A stretch of DNA of 64,000 nt from Flavobacterium flabelliforme (GTDB taxonomy: Bacteria > Bacteroidota > Bacteroidia > Flavobacteriales > Flavobacteriaceae): positions 1 to 64,000 of the forward strand of contig NZ_JAGFBU010000009.1 of NCBI RefSeq assembly GCF_017948675.1. Direction: 5' to 3'. Position 1 is the first letter of the stretch; each line of letters starts with the position of its first letter. The position numbers and the translations under genes are program-made. Under the pieces are notes generated by a model, which had not been told where the DNA came from, made no database searches, and saw only the letters and a list, made by a program, of their open reading frames with translations. Of this stretch, positions 43,715 to 53,223 are shown one piece after another.

Positions 43715-43987
43715 ATGGAACAGTTAACTCAATTTGCACCGTTTATATTAATGTTTGTGGTAATCTATTTTTTCATGATTAGACCACAGCAGAAAAAAGC
43801 GAAAAGCGAAAAAGAATTTGAAAGCACATTAAAAGTAGGTGATAAAATAATCACTAAAAGTGGTCTTCACGGAAAAATTTCTGAATTGGCAGATACAACA
43901 GTAGTTGTTGAAACGATGTCTGGAAAATTGAAAATGGAGCGTTCTGCTATTTCTATGGAAATGAGTGCTGCTTTGAGTAAAAAATAA
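43715..43987 (+). CDS. yajC: Preprotein translocase subunit YajC
   Basis: The 90-residue protein has one membrane helix (FAPFILMFVVIYFFMIRPQQKKAK) and a cytoplasmic part with LKVGDKIITKSGLHGKISELADTTVVVET, both standard for YajC. It associates with SecDF and SecYEG in the inner membrane. It lies 30 bp after nusB and shares its promoter, ending at a strong terminator. Confidence 0.95.
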   Translation: MEQLTQFAPFILMFVVIYFFMIRPQQKKAKSEKEFESTLKVGDKIITKSGLHGKISELADTTVVVETMSGKLKMERSAISMEMSAALSKK

Positions 43988-44002
43988 GAATAAAGTAATA
44001 AT

Positions 44003-44043
44003 TAAAAATCCCAAATTTCAATTGAAATTTGGGATTTTTTTTT
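44003..44043. terminator. Bidirectional terminator between yajC and pepT
   Basis: The stem AAATCCCAAATTTCA / TGAAATTTGGGATTT is followed by nine Ts on the plus strand and lies between convergent genes. It reaches almost to the pepT stop. Confidence 0.9.
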
Positions 44044-44046
44044 GGT

Positions 44047-45294
44047 TTATTTAGATTTTTGCAATGCTGTTAGTTCAGCGATTTTTACAATTACCTCTAT
44101 TGCTTTTTGCATACTTTCTGCAGGAACATATTCATATTTTCCATGAAAATTGTGTCCTCCTGCAAATATATTAGGACACGGTAAACCCATGTATGACAAT
44201 TGAGAGCCATCTGTTCCGCCTCTAATCGGTTTAATTAATGGTTTAATTCCAATTTCTTTCATTGCTTTTTCAGCAATATCTACGATGTGTTTTACCGGAA
44301 CAACCTTTTCTTTCATATTGTAATATTGATCTTTGATCTCTGTAATTACAATATCTTCGCCAAATTGCTTTGCAAATTTTTTATTAATCTTACGAGTAAT
44401 TTTTTCAATTAATTCTTTACGTTTTTCAAATTTCTTCTTGCTGTGATCGCGAATAATTAATTCTAAAACGGTTTCTTCAATGCTTCCTGTTAAATGGTGA
44501 ACGTGAAAAAAACCTTCGTAACCTTTAGTTTCTTGTGGTGTTTCCTCTGGCGGTAATTTGTTTATAAAATCATTAGCAATCAGCATCGAATTAATCATTT
44601 TGCCTTTTGCATATCCAGGATGTACGCTTTTTCCTTTAAAAGTAATTTTAGCCCCAGCTGCATTAAAATTTTCATATTCAAGTTCTCCTACTTGACTTCC
44701 ATCCATGGTGTAAGCCCATTCTGCCCCAAATTTAGCCACATCAAAATGGTGTGCGCCGCGACCAATTTCTTCGTCAGGAGTAAAACCAACTCTAATTTTC
44801 CCGTGCTTAATTTCAGGATTATTGATTAGGAATTCCATGGCAGTAACAATTTCTGTAATTCCTGCTTTGTCATCTGCTCCTAATAATGTAGTTCCATCAG
44901 TAGTAATCAAAGTTTGTCCTTTGTATAACAATAAATCTTTGAAATAGTTAGGTGACAAAACTATATTTTTCTCAGCATTTAAGACGATGTCTTTGCCATC
45001 ATAGTTAGGAACAATTTGTGGTTTAATATTAGCACCGCAAAAATCTGGAGAGGTGTCAAAATGAGAAATAAATCCAATCGTTGGTACTTCATGATCTACA
45101 TTGCTAGGTAAAGTAGCCATTATATATGATTTATCATCTATTGTAACGTCTTGCATTCCAATAGTTTTTAATTCTTCTACCAATTTGTTGGCAAGATCCC
45201 ATTGCCTTTTAGTGCTAGGTGTAGTTTCTGAATTTGCATCAGACTCAGTGTCAATAATAACGTAACTTATGAAACGATCTATAATATGTTGCAT
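44047..45294 (-). CDS. pepT: Peptidase T (tripeptide aminopeptidase)
   Basis: A cytoplasmic M20B zinc peptidase that removes the N-terminal residue of tripeptides. In the 415-residue protein the metal ligands and catalytic residues lie in [12 protein letters not shown] (H, D), LLGADDKAG (bridging Asp), [13 protein letters not shown] (Glu pair) and [28 protein letters not shown] (C-terminal His). The order and spacing match PepT rather than PepV or DapE. A -7 element TATATTTG is seen on the minus strand at 45311-45318. It is monocistronic and faces away from pyrD. Confidence 0.93.
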   Translation of the reverse strand: MQHIIDRFISYVIIDTESDANSETTPSTKRQWDLANKLVEELKTIGMQDVTIDDKSYIMATLPSNVDHEVPTIGFISHFDTSPDFCGANIKPQIVPNYDGKDIVLNAEKNIVLSPNYFKDLLLYKGQTLITTDGTTLLGADDKAGITEIVTAMEFLINNPEIKHGKIRVGFTPDEEIGRGAHHFDVAKFGAEWAYTMDGSQVGELEYENFNAAGAKITFKGKSVHPGYAKGKMINSMLIANDFINKLPPEETPQETKGYEGFFHVHHLTGSIEETVLELIIRDHSKKKFEKRKELIEKITRKINKKFAKQFGEDIVITEIKDQYYNMKEKVVPVKHIVDIAEKAMKEIGIKPLIKPIRGGTDGSQLSYMGLPCPNIFAGGHNFHGKYEYVPAESMQKAIEVIVKIAELTALQKSK

Positions 45295-45310
45295 TTTACT
45301 TTGTTTTATG

Positions 45311-45412
45311 CAAATATAATCATTTTTTCAGGATCATTTTTTAGCGTTTAAAAAATGATTATATAAATTGTTTTGCAAATATTTATTTATCAAAGAGATA
45401 ATTCTATTTTTG
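45311..45412. promoter_or_regulatory. Divergent pepT/pyrD promoter region with long inverted repeat
   Basis: For pepT the minus strand has TATATTTG at 45311-45318; for pyrD the plus strand has TATTTTTG at 45405-45412. Between them, ATAATCATTTTTT (45316-45328) and AAAAAATGATTAT (45350-45362) form a perfect 13-bp inverted repeat with a 21-base spacer, overlapping the pepT -7 element. Confidence 0.5.
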
Positions 45413-45432
45413 CACAACACAACAACACTATC

Positions 45433-46455
45433 ATGTATAAATTAATTATTCGTCCTTTTCTTTTTTGTTTTGATCCAGAAAAAGTTCACTATTTCACTTT
45501 TTCGATGATTCGATTTCTGTCTAAAATACCAGGCTTAACTTCTGTTTTTAAGTCAATTTATTTAGTTGATGATAAGAGATTAGAGACAGAGGTCTTTGGA
45601 TTAAAATTTAAAAATCCTGTAGGATTAGCAGCGGGTTTTGACAAAGATGCTAGTTTGTACAGTGAATTATCTAATTTTGGTTTTGGCTTTATTGAAATTG
45701 GAACGCTTACACCCGTTGGACAAGAAGGAAATCCTAAAAAACGTTTGTTTAGATTGAAAGAGGATTCGGCAATCATCAATAGAATGGGGTTTAATAACGG
45801 TGGCGTGAAAGAAGCCGTAGAACGATTGAAAAAAAATAAAGGTGTTTTGATTGGAGGAAACATTGGTAAAAATAAGTTGACTCCTAATGAAAATGCAACA
45901 CAAGATTATGAAATTTGTTTTGAAACACTTTTTGATTATGTTGATTATTTTGTAGTTAATGTAAGTTCTCCAAACACACCAAATCTAAGGGCTTTACAAG
46001 ACAAAGAACCGTTGACTGAATTGTTGCAAACGTTGCAAAATAAGAATTTAGCAAAGCCAAAACAAAAACCAATTTTATTGAAAATTGCTCCCGATTTAAC
46101 GAACGAACAATTGCTAGATATTATTGATATAATCAATCAAACTAAAATAGCAGGTGTTATTGCAACAAATACGACTCTTTCTCGCGAAGGATTAACGTCG
46201 GTAAATAAAATTGAAATGGGTGGGTTATCTGGAAAACCTTTGACAAAGCGTTCAACAGAAATTATTCGTTTTTTATCTGAAAAAAGTAACAAATCATTTC
46301 CTATAATTGGAGTAGGAGGGATTCATTCAGCTCAAGATGCTATAGAAAAACTAGAAGCTGGTGCAAGTTTAATACAATTGTACACTGGCTTTATTTATGA
46401 AGGTCCTGCTTTAGTAAAAGCAATTAATAAGGAAATTTTAAAAAGAAAATTCTAA
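45433..46455 (+). CDS. pyrD: Dihydroorotate dehydrogenase (quinone), class 2
   Basis: The membrane-associated flavoenzyme oxidises dihydroorotate to orotate in pyrimidine synthesis and passes electrons to quinone. The start at 45433 ([11 protein letters not shown]) is fixed by the -7 element at 45405-45412, which lies inside the longer frame. The 340-residue product has an amphipathic N-terminal helix for membrane contact, then [30 protein letters not shown], the catalytic loop [11 protein letters not shown] (class 2 serine), [10 protein letters not shown] and [12 protein letters not shown] (FMN phosphate site). Its last 18 bases overlap the convergent DUF3307 gene. Confidence 0.95.
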   Translation: MYKLIIRPFLFCFDPEKVHYFTFSMIRFLSKIPGLTSVFKSIYLVDDKRLETEVFGLKFKNPVGLAAGFDKDASLYSELSNFGFGFIEIGTLTPVGQEGNPKKRLFRLKEDSAIINRMGFNNGGVKEAVERLKKNKGVLIGGNIGKNKLTPNENATQDYEICFETLFDYVDYFVVNVSSPNTPNLRALQDKEPLTELLQTLQNKNLAKPKQKPILLKIAPDLTNEQLLDIIDIINQTKIAGVIATNTTLSREGLTSVNKIEMGGLSGKPLTKRSTEIIRFLSEKSNKSFPIIGVGGIHSAQDAIEKLEAGASLIQLYTGFIYEGPALVKAINKEILKRKF

Positions 46456-47148
46456 ACTCAATTGTACTAGGATTCCAATTAGTAAAGCAATGCCAAAACT
46501 CAATAACGTTCCAATTAGTACGTATTCAGTTAGTTTTCGGTCTTTGGCTTCTTTTAAATCACCAAATCTAAAAATTGATTTTGCAGCCAATAAAAAACCA
46601 ATTGCTTCAAAATGACCTGTTAATATAAAAATTAAAATAAAAAGACGCTCGAGAATGCCTATGTAGTTTCCAGCATTTTGTAGTGATTTATCTTTGCTTT
46701 TATTCTCTGGTGTCCAGATAGAAATAATATTTTTTATAATTATCGATGTAGGTTTGGTGAGAAAAAATACAGCAGTAATTACGATCCAAAATTGATTTCC
46801 TAGCGCTTCGAAATTTACACTAGTTTTAGTATAACTAAAGGCAATAACCAGAATTAGTATTGTGTTTAGGCTCTGCTCTACTGTAAACCAGTTTCTTTTT
46901 GTTTTTGATGTTTGATACTGTAGTTTTATAATAGCTACAAACCCGTGAATAATTGCTAAGATTAGGGCAAACCAACCAAAAGAAAGTTCTCCAACAAAGA
47001 TCCAGGATAGTATAAAATGCAGCGCAATATCTAGATAGAAATAAAGGCTTTTGTGCTTTTTATGCTCTTTGACTTTTATCCACGAATTGGGTTGTAGTAA
47101 AAAATCAGTTATGAGGTGTGCTAAAATTAATTTTACAAATACAATCAT
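46438..47148 (-). CDS. DUF3307 multi-pass membrane protein, partner of SatD
   Basis: The 236-residue protein has six or seven hydrophobic segments (about residues 1-18, 38-55, 58-74, 90-105, 120-140, 165-185 and 208-232) with little between them. The [14 protein letters not shown] start and [34 protein letters not shown] end are characteristic of DUF3307. No enzyme motif is visible. Its ATG overlaps the satD stop codon by four bases (ATGA), so the pair is translationally coupled. This satD-DUF3307 pairing looks like a fixed module. Function unknown; a membrane effector of the SatD protein is a hypothesis from the coupling. Confidence 0.8.
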   Translation of the reverse strand: MIVFVKLILAHLITDFLLQPNSWIKVKEHKKHKSLYFYLDIALHFILSWIFVGELSFGWFALILAIIHGFVAIIKLQYQTSKTKRNWFTVEQSLNTILILVIAFSYTKTSVNFEALGNQFWIVITAVFFLTKPTSIIIKNIISIWTPENKSKDKSLQNAGNYIGILERLFILIFILTGHFEAIGFLLAAKSIFRFGDLKEAKDRKLTEYVLIGTLLSFGIALLIGILVQLSLEFSF

Positions 47149-47756
47149 GCTGTAAGGGTTTTAATTTTTTTTCTAAAATAGCGATCTACTTGAAGAACTA
47201 GTTCGTAATTAGAACGCTTTTGTCTTCTGCTCACAGCAGCTTGATTTATACCTAATTTAAAACCTATTTCCTCTTGAGTGGCAGTTGGATTTTGAATAGC
47301 AACTAGTATAAAAGTAGCAGATTGCTGAAGCCAATTGTCCATGAAAGATAAACTTAATTTTAATATTAAATTTAATTCTTCGTCAAAAAGGGAATCATTT
47401 GAATTTACAATTAAGTTTATTTTTTGTTTTTTTAAAATTTCAAATTTTTCTCCAGAGCGAATAAAAGCAGTTCCGTTGCTTTCTGTTATTTTTTTTGATG
47501 TATAGGTTTTATTTCCAAATCCGATGCTCATTCTCACATCTAAACGAATCGACTTAAAAAAAGCTTTAATTTGAAATGCTATTAATAAAGCCTCTTCAGG
47601 ATTTTTTATTTCCAACTGAAACTCATCTCCACGATAAATTTCCCAATCATTTGGAGTTTTTCCAAATTGGGATAAAAAAACTTTTAGATCGTCCATCCAT
47701 TTCTGAGATGGGAGTTTTCGTGAATTGATAATATCGGCAGTAAGTATTGCAATCAT
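47145..47756 (-). CDS. SatD family protein with C-terminal HTH
   Basis: The 203-residue protein starts MIAILTADIINSRKLP and has YRGDEFQLEIKNPEEALLIAFQIKAFF (41-67), then VRMSIGFG (74-81) and FIRSGEKFEILKK (99-110). The order D8, GDEF-like 43-46 and MSIG resembles the palm of GGDEF and nucleotide cyclase domains, where two acidic sites bind metal. This is seen in the sequence, but enzyme activity is not established for SatD. Residues 159-182 (ATQEEIGFKLGINQAAVSRRQKRS) form a helix-turn-helix. The start is preceded by a -7 element (47761-47768) only four bases away, so the mRNA may be leaderless. Three palindromic operators lie just upstream, possibly bound by this HTH. Confidence 0.75.
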   Translation of the reverse strand: MIAILTADIINSRKLPSQKWMDDLKVFLSQFGKTPNDWEIYRGDEFQLEIKNPEEALLIAFQIKAFFKSIRLDVRMSIGFGNKTYTSKKITESNGTAFIRSGEKFEILKKQKINLIVNSNDSLFDEELNLILKLSLSFMDNWLQQSATFILVAIQNPTATQEEIGFKLGINQAAVSRRQKRSNYELVLQVDRYFRKKIKTLTA

Positions 47757-47760
47757 ATTT

Positions 47761-47768
47761 CAAATATA
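47761..47768 (-). promoter_or_regulatory. -7 element of the satD operon
   Basis: The minus strand reads TATATTTG, matching TAnnTTTG, four bases before the satD start codon. The first palindromic operator overlaps where the -33 element would lie. Confidence 0.55.
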
Positions 47769-47785
47769 ATTTAAAAATTTAAATT

Positions 47786-47862
47786 ATATTACATAAATAA
47801 GTAATATTTTAAATTATTACCTAAAATTGTAATACTTATATTTATTACTTAAAATTGTAATA
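47786..47862. repeat. Three palindromic operator-like repeats with 28-bp period
   Basis: The same inverted repeat occurs three times: ATATTAC-N8-GTAATAT (47786-47807), TATTAC-N8-GTAATA (47815-47834) and TATTAC-N8-GTAATA (47843-47862). The centres are at 47796.5, 47824.5 and 47852.5, exactly 28 bp apart. Copies two and three share nearly the same spacer (CTAAAATT, TTAAAATT). They lie between the divergent satD and HMG-CoA lyase genes and look like operators for a dimeric DNA-binding protein. Confidence 0.7.
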
Positions 47863-47881
47863 TTTTTTTTTTGTTAATACG

Positions 47882-47921
47882 ATAAAACGATTTCGTAAAA
47901 ACAATTTCTTTAGTATCTTTG
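47882..47921 (+). promoter_or_regulatory. Promoter of the HMG-CoA lyase gene with icd-like motif
   Basis: TATCTTTG at 47914-47921 is the -7 element, only seven bases before the start codon. ATAAAACGATTTCGTAAAA at 47882-47900 differs at a single base from the motif next to the icd -7 element and occupies the -33 region. Confidence 0.55.
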
Positions 47922-47928
47922 GCTGCCT

Positions 47929-48792
47929 ATGAAACCAATAAAAATTATAGAATGTCCACGTGATGCAATGCAAGGCATCAAACCGTTTATTCCTACTGAG
48001 AAGAAAGTAGCTTATATTCAATCTTTACTACGTGTAGGTTTTGATAGTATAGATTTTGGTAGCTTTGTTTCGCCTAAAGCGATTCCTCAAATGCAGGATA
48101 CTGCGGAAGTTCTAGCACAACTAGACTTATCTCAAACTCAAAGTAAATTATTGGCTATTATTGCTAATACTCAGGGAGCAAAATTAGCTTCTGAACATGC
48201 TGAAATACGTTATTTAGGTTTTCCGTTTTCAATTTCTGAAAATTTTCAGATGAGAAATACACATAAAACAATAGCAGAGTCATTGATTACGCTTCAAGAA
48301 ATTTTAGAAATTGCTGCTAGTGAAGATAAAGAAGTGGTGGCTTATTTGTCAATGGGTTTTGGAAATCCTTACGGAGATCCCTGGGATGTGGAAATCGTGG
48401 GCGAATGGACTCAAAGATTAGCAAATATGGGAGTTAAAATTTTATCACTTTCTGATACAGTAGGAAGCTCTACTCCAGATGTGATTTCCTATTTATTTTC
48501 AAATTTAATTCCTGCTTATCCGGAAATAGAGTTTGGAGCTCATTTGCATACCACTCCTGATAAATGGTTTGAAAAAATTGATGCTGCCTACAAAGCAGGT
48601 TGTCGTCGTTTTGATGGTGCGATTCAAGGTTTTGGAGGTTGTCCTATGGCTACTGATGATCTAACAGGTAATATGCCTACGGAGAAATTATTATCCTATT
48701 TTACCGCTCAAAAAGAAATTACTAATTTGAGTCCGATGAGTTTTGAAAGTTCCTATAATGATGCTTCAAAGTTGTTTGGTGAATTTCATTAG
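47929..48792 (+). CDS. Hydroxymethylglutaryl-CoA lyase
   Basis: The enzyme splits HMG-CoA into acetyl-CoA and acetoacetate in leucine breakdown. The 287-residue TIM-barrel protein starts IKIIECPRDAMQGI (RD metal/substrate site), continues through SFVSPKAIPQM and LSDTVGSSTP, and has the metal-binding HLHTTPD. The family signature is in AGCRRFDGAIQGFGGCPMATDDLTGNMPTE, where the catalytic cysteine is in GGCP. The motif set fits HMG-CoA lyase better than isopropylmalate or homocitrate synthase. The start is very close to the -7 element, so the mRNA is probably leaderless. It is divergent from satD and may be affected by the same operators. A weak ACGC/GCGT hairpin with Ts follows at about 48840-48870. 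Confidence 0.88.
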   Translation: MKPIKIIECPRDAMQGIKPFIPTEKKVAYIQSLLRVGFDSIDFGSFVSPKAIPQMQDTAEVLAQLDLSQTQSKLLAIIANTQGAKLASEHAEIRYLGFPFSISENFQMRNTHKTIAESLITLQEILEIAASEDKEVVAYLSMGFGNPYGDPWDVEIVGEWTQRLANMGVKILSLSDTVGSSTPDVISYLFSNLIPAYPEIEFGAHLHTTPDKWFEKIDAAYKAGCRRFDGAIQGFGGCPMATDDLTGNMPTEKLLSYFTAQKEITNLSPMSFESSYNDASKLFGEFH

Positions 48793-49018
48793 AAATATAA
48801 TTTTCATATAAAGTCTTTTTCTCTATAACTCCGATTGAAAACGCTGTTTGTTTGCGTGCTTTTTTATTTTCTTTTATATATTTTTAAAATAAAATGGAAC
48901 TATCGTTTTAACTTAAAGTTTAGCAGAATACTTATCAAAATTATTTTATAATCTCAATCCATATGCGGTTTTAGACTCTATTTTTGATGTTCGTAATTAT
49001 TCAATAAGTAATAGCTAT

Positions 49019-51520
49019 TTATAATATTTCATTTTTTTTCCTTTTAAATACTTTGTAAATTTCTATCCATAATACTGATATCGAACCTACTAAAATACTT
49101 AATCCTATTTGTAGACCAGAAAGGCTTTCGAATTCGAAAAAGTTGGCGAATAAAGGAATGAAAAGTAAGCAAGCTGTTGTTACAATAGTGGTAGAAATAA
49201 TCAGTAAAACCAAATTATTTTTATAACGCAATGTTGTAAAAATGGAGTAATAAAAAGAACGGTTGGTAAGGGTTAAAAAAATGTTTGCTGAGATTAAAGT
49301 TATAAAAACCACAGTTCTAGTAGCGGCTTCAGAAAACGTATTGGTTACACAATACTGATAAACAAACAATAAACCAATTGTTATAACGATTCCTTGTATA
49401 ATGCTAATTGTGATTTCTTTGAGTTTAAAGAAAGTATTTGTAATTGGCCTTGGTTTGAGCTGCATCAAATTGCTTTCCATTGGTTCGTTTTCATAAATTA
49501 TAGAGCAAGTTGGCCCCATAATTATTTCTAAAAAGATAACGTGTACAGGAGAAAAAATATTAGGATAAATCCATCCCAATGCTAGTGGAATGAAAACTAT
49601 TAATATAATAGGAATATGTATTGAAATGATATACTGAATTGCTTTTTTTAGATTGCTATAAATTTTCCGACCCATTGCAATGGCTTCAATCATTTTAGAA
49701 AAATCATCATCAATAAGAATTAGATTTGCGGCTTGTTTGGCAATTTCAGTACCTTTTTTTCCCATAGCAATTCCGATATGAGCTGATTTTAGTGCGGGCC
49801 CATCATTTACGCCATCTCCAGTCATTGCCACAATTTGATTATTATCCTTTAATGCTTTAATGATTTTTAGTTTTGCTTCGGGAAACATTCTGGTAAAAAT
49901 TGATGTTTCCATTACTCTTTTTCTTAGAGTTGTTTCGTCCATTGCCATTAATTCATCTCCGTTTAATGTTTGGTCGGCATTTCTAAACCCAATTTGCTTG
50001 GCAATTGTGGCGGTTGTTTCTGCATTGTCGCCAGTCACTATTTTTATTTGAATACCAGCTTTATATAAGGTTTCGAATGTTGCTTTTATATTTGCTTTAG
50101 GAGGATCGTAAAAAGCTACTAATCCTTTAAAATCAAAAGTGAATTCTTGCTGTTTTTTTGGATAATCAGTGCCAATAAATGAAGCAATTCCAACTCCTAA
50201 AACACGATAACCTTCTAGAGCCATTTTTTTCATCGCTGCTAATATGTCTTTCGTTTCTTTTTCAGATAAGTTTGACGTTGCTATTAAAGCTTCTGTAGCG
50301 CCTTTAGCCGCAATAATTCGGGTTCCTTTAAAATCCTCGAAAACATGTGTCATCATTGGAGGTTTACCATCTAATGGATATTCGTGTACTAATTTAAAAT
50401 TAGGTCGTTCGTCTGTTACTTCTAATTTTGAATAGGCATCATGAAGCGCTATTTCCATGGCATCATAAGGAATGGGTTCGCTTGCCCACATAGCAATAGT
50501 TAATAATTCAATACTATTTGGATCTGTATAATTTTCTTTTATATGGTTGTCGGATAAAGAGTAGCACTGCGCTAGAGTCATCCTGTTTTCTGTAATCGTT
50601 CCTGTTTTGTCTGTGCAAATTACATCGGCACTTCCTAATGTCTCGACCGTTTTTGTCTGTTTTACAATAACTCCTATTTTCATTAATCGCCAAGAACCTA
50701 ACGCCATAAAGGTGGTAAAAGCCACTGGAATTTCTTCTGGAATAATACTCATCGCTAACGTCAATGCTTTTAATAAGCTGTCAAGAAGCATTTTTGAATT
50801 GTAATAGTTAATGATCCAGACCAAAATGAAAATTCCTAAACCTACCAGCGACATTTTTTTTACGAAGCTTCCTATTTGAACTTGAAGCGGTGTTTTCTCT
50901 TCGACTATAGCTTCTAAACTTTGACCAATTTTACCTAACTGAGTTTGGTTTCCAATAGCAATTACTTTGCAAATTGCTAAACCACTTGTAACAATAGTTC
51001 CAAGAAAAACAGAGTCATTATTTGTATTTTCATTTTTGAACACTGCCATTGATTCCCCAGTGAGAATAGATTCGTTAACTGCAAAATCATTAGATTGAAT
51101 AATAGTAGCGTCGGCAGGAATAAATGTACCTTCTTCAGTTTGGATCAGATCACCAATGACAATCTCTTCGCTCGGAATTTCTGATGTTATGCCGTTGCGA
51201 ATGACCTTGCTTTTAGGTTGCGAAAGTTTCTTTAAATCGTTAATGGCAGATCTACTTTTAGATTCCTGATATAGCGAAATGGCAGAAACTAATAAGATAG
51301 CCATTCCCATAAAAATACCGTTGCCGTAATCACCAGTTATAAAATAAATACTTGTTGCAGTAAGTAATAATAAGAACATTGGCTCTTTTATCATTTCAAG
51401 TACGGAGTTCAAAAAAACATTCTTTTTTTGTTGAATAATAGTATTTGATCCAAATTTTGTTCTAGATTGTACTATTTCTTCATTTGAAAGACCTTTGAAT
51501 TGCTTTTTTATTTCAGTCAT
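49019..51520 (-). CDS. Cation-transporting P-type ATPase (P2-like)
   Basis: The 833-residue pump has the E1-E2 ATPase order: N-terminal cytosolic part, TM1-2 (about 47-85), actuator with LTGES (153-157), TM3-4 with PEEIPVA (261-267) as the ion site, the phosphorylation motif CDKTGT with D304, the nucleotide domain with KGATEALI, the hinge TGDGVNDGPALKSAHIGIAM, and six C-terminal helices. It resembles calcium-type P2 ATPases, but the ion site motif is PEEIP rather than the usual PEGLP, so the transported ion is uncertain. No regulatory metal-binding N-terminal domain is present. It is monocistronic in this window. Confidence 0.9.
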   Translation of the reverse strand: MTEIKKQFKGLSNEEIVQSRTKFGSNTIIQQKKNVFLNSVLEMIKEPMFLLLLTATSIYFITGDYGNGIFMGMAILLVSAISLYQESKSRSAINDLKKLSQPKSKVIRNGITSEIPSEEIVIGDLIQTEEGTFIPADATIIQSNDFAVNESILTGESMAVFKNENTNNDSVFLGTIVTSGLAICKVIAIGNQTQLGKIGQSLEAIVEEKTPLQVQIGSFVKKMSLVGLGIFILVWIINYYNSKMLLDSLLKALTLAMSIIPEEIPVAFTTFMALGSWRLMKIGVIVKQTKTVETLGSADVICTDKTGTITENRMTLAQCYSLSDNHIKENYTDPNSIELLTIAMWASEPIPYDAMEIALHDAYSKLEVTDERPNFKLVHEYPLDGKPPMMTHVFEDFKGTRIIAAKGATEALIATSNLSEKETKDILAAMKKMALEGYRVLGVGIASFIGTDYPKKQQEFTFDFKGLVAFYDPPKANIKATFETLYKAGIQIKIVTGDNAETTATIAKQIGFRNADQTLNGDELMAMDETTLRKRVMETSIFTRMFPEAKLKIIKALKDNNQIVAMTGDGVNDGPALKSAHIGIAMGKKGTEIAKQAANLILIDDDFSKMIEAIAMGRKIYSNLKKAIQYIISIHIPIILIVFIPLALGWIYPNIFSPVHVIFLEIIMGPTCSIIYENEPMESNLMQLKPRPITNTFFKLKEITISIIQGIVITIGLLFVYQYCVTNTFSEAATRTVVFITLISANIFLTLTNRSFYYSIFTTLRYKNNLVLLIISTTIVTTACLLFIPLFANFFEFESLSGLQIGLSILVGSISVLWIEIYKVFKRKKNEIL

Positions 51521-51644
51521 TATAAATAAATATATTGGAGAATGGTTTAGAATTACGGATGAGAATTTTTGTCAAATAATTGACTTTGAATTGCAAATTA
51601 ATTAATTATTCTAAGATTTAACTGTTTTTTCGCTTAAGATTGTC

Positions 51645-51652
51645 TATATTTG
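51645..51652 (+). promoter_or_regulatory. -7 element of guaB
   Basis: TATATTTG fits TAnnTTTG, 29 bases before the guaB start codon. No perfect -33 TTG was found at the right distance. Confidence 0.55.
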
Positions 51653-51681
51653 CACGCAATTAAACTCCAACTACAATTGCA

Positions 51682-53154
51682 ATGATCGCACACAACTCTA
51701 AAATTATCGGTGAAGGATTAACTTACGATGATGTTTTATTAGTTCCTAATTACTCAAATGTGCTTCCTCGCGAAGTGAGTATCAAATCAAAATTTTCTAG
51801 AAATATAACGCTTAATGTTCCTATTGTATCTGCTGCTATGGATACAGTTACTCAGAGCGCAATGGCAATAGCTATGGCTCAAGAAGGAGGAATTGGTGTA
51901 CTGCACAAAAATATGACTATAGAGCAACAAGCGGCTAAAGTTAGAAAAGTAAAACGTGCAGAATCTGGAATGATTATCGATCCTGTTACTTTACCATTAA
52001 CTTCGACTGTTGCAGACGCTAAGAATGCGATGAAAGAATTTGGAATTGGTGGTATTCCAATTGTGGATGATAACAAAATTTTAAAAGGAATTGTTACGAA
52101 TAGAGATTTGCGTTTTGAAAAAAATAGTTCAAGACCAATTGTTGAGGTAATGACTACTGAAAATTTAGTTACTGTTCCGGAAGGAACTTCACTAGAACAA
52201 GCAGAAATTGTTTTACAAGGACACAAAATAGAAAAATTACCAGTTGTAAATGATAAATATGAATTAGTTGGTTTAATTACCTTTAGAGATATTACCAAAC
52301 TAACTCAAAAACCAAACGCCAATAAAGATAAATTTGGACGATTAAGAGTTGCTGCTGCGTTAGGAGTTACTGCTGATGCCGTCGAAAGAGCAACAGCTTT
52401 AGTTAATGCTGGAGTTGATGCTGTAATTATTGATACTGCTCACGGACATACAAAAGGAGTAGTAGACGTTTTGAAAGCGGTAAAAGCTAAATTTCCAGAA
52501 TTGGATGTTATTGTGGGTAATATCGCTACTCCAGAAGCGGCCAAATATTTAGTCGAAAATGGTGCTGATGGTGTAAAAGTTGGTATTGGTCCAGGTTCAA
52601 TTTGTACTACTCGTATTGTTGCTGGTGTAGGCTTTCCTCAGTTCTCTGCCGTTCTTGAAGTAGCTGCGGCTATCAAAGGAACTGGAGTTCCTGTAATTGC
52701 AGATGGTGGAATACGTTACACAGGTGATATTCCTAAAGCGATTGCTGCAGGTGCAGATTGTGTAATGCTAGGTTCATTGCTTGCTGGTACTAAGGAATCT
52801 CCTGGGGAAACTATTATTTTTGAAGGAAGAAAATTTAAATCATACCGCGGAATGGGATCTGTTGAAGCAATGCAAGAAGGTTCTAAAGATCGTTATTTTC
52901 AAGATGTTGAAGATGATGTAAAGAAATTAGTTCCAGAAGGAATTGTCGGTCGTGTTCCTTATAAAGGTGAATTAAACGAAAGTATGCAGCAATTTATTGG
53001 TGGTCTTCGAGCAGGAATGGGATATTGTGGTTCCAAAGATATTCCTACTTTGCAAGAAACAGGTCGTTTTGTTCGTATTACTGCTAGTGGTATCAACGAA
53101 AGTCACCCTCATAATGTGACAATTACTAAAGAAGCTCCTAATTATTCAAGGTAA
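51682..53154 (+). CDS. guaB: Inosine-5'-monophosphate dehydrogenase
   Basis: GuaB oxidises IMP to XMP with NAD, the rate-limiting step to guanine nucleotides. The 490-residue protein has the TIM barrel split by two CBS domains (about residues 95-210). The catalytic loop [13 protein letters not shown] places the active-site cysteine at 308, and [19 protein letters not shown] and the flap [13 protein letters not shown] follow. The length is standard. It is followed by its own terminator. Expression control by purines is not visible in the sequence. Confidence 0.97.
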   Translation: MIAHNSKIIGEGLTYDDVLLVPNYSNVLPREVSIKSKFSRNITLNVPIVSAAMDTVTQSAMAIAMAQEGGIGVLHKNMTIEQQAAKVRKVKRAESGMIIDPVTLPLTSTVADAKNAMKEFGIGGIPIVDDNKILKGIVTNRDLRFEKNSSRPIVEVMTTENLVTVPEGTSLEQAEIVLQGHKIEKLPVVNDKYELVGLITFRDITKLTQKPNANKDKFGRLRVAAALGVTADAVERATALVNAGVDAVIIDTAHGHTKGVVDVLKAVKAKFPELDVIVGNIATPEAAKYLVENGADGVKVGIGPGSICTTRIVAGVGFPQFSAVLEVAAAIKGTGVPVIADGGIRYTGDIPKAIAAGADCVMLGSLLAGTKESPGETIIFEGRKFKSYRGMGSVEAMQEGSKDRYFQDVEDDVKKLVPEGIVGRVPYKGELNESMQQFIGGLRAGMGYCGSKDIPTLQETGRFVRITASGINESHPHNVTITKEAPNYSR

Positions 53155-53172
53155 ATTTAAGCTCAAAATATT

Positions 53173-53215
53173 AAAAAGGCTGTTAAGAGTATTCGAACTC
53201 TAAACAGCCTTTTTT
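53173..53215 (+). terminator. Terminator of guaB
   Basis: GGCTGTT-A-AGAGT pairs with ACTCT-A-AACAGCC around the loop ATTCGA and is followed by Ts; A-rich sequence before it makes it work on both strands. It lies 20 bases after the guaB stop, and the small Lys-rich gene ends next to it on the other strand. Confidence 0.88.
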
Positions 53216-53223
53216 ATTTGTAA

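Noticed and set aside
45373..45432. Longer N-terminus for pyrD
   Set aside because: The promoter -7 element lies inside this extension.
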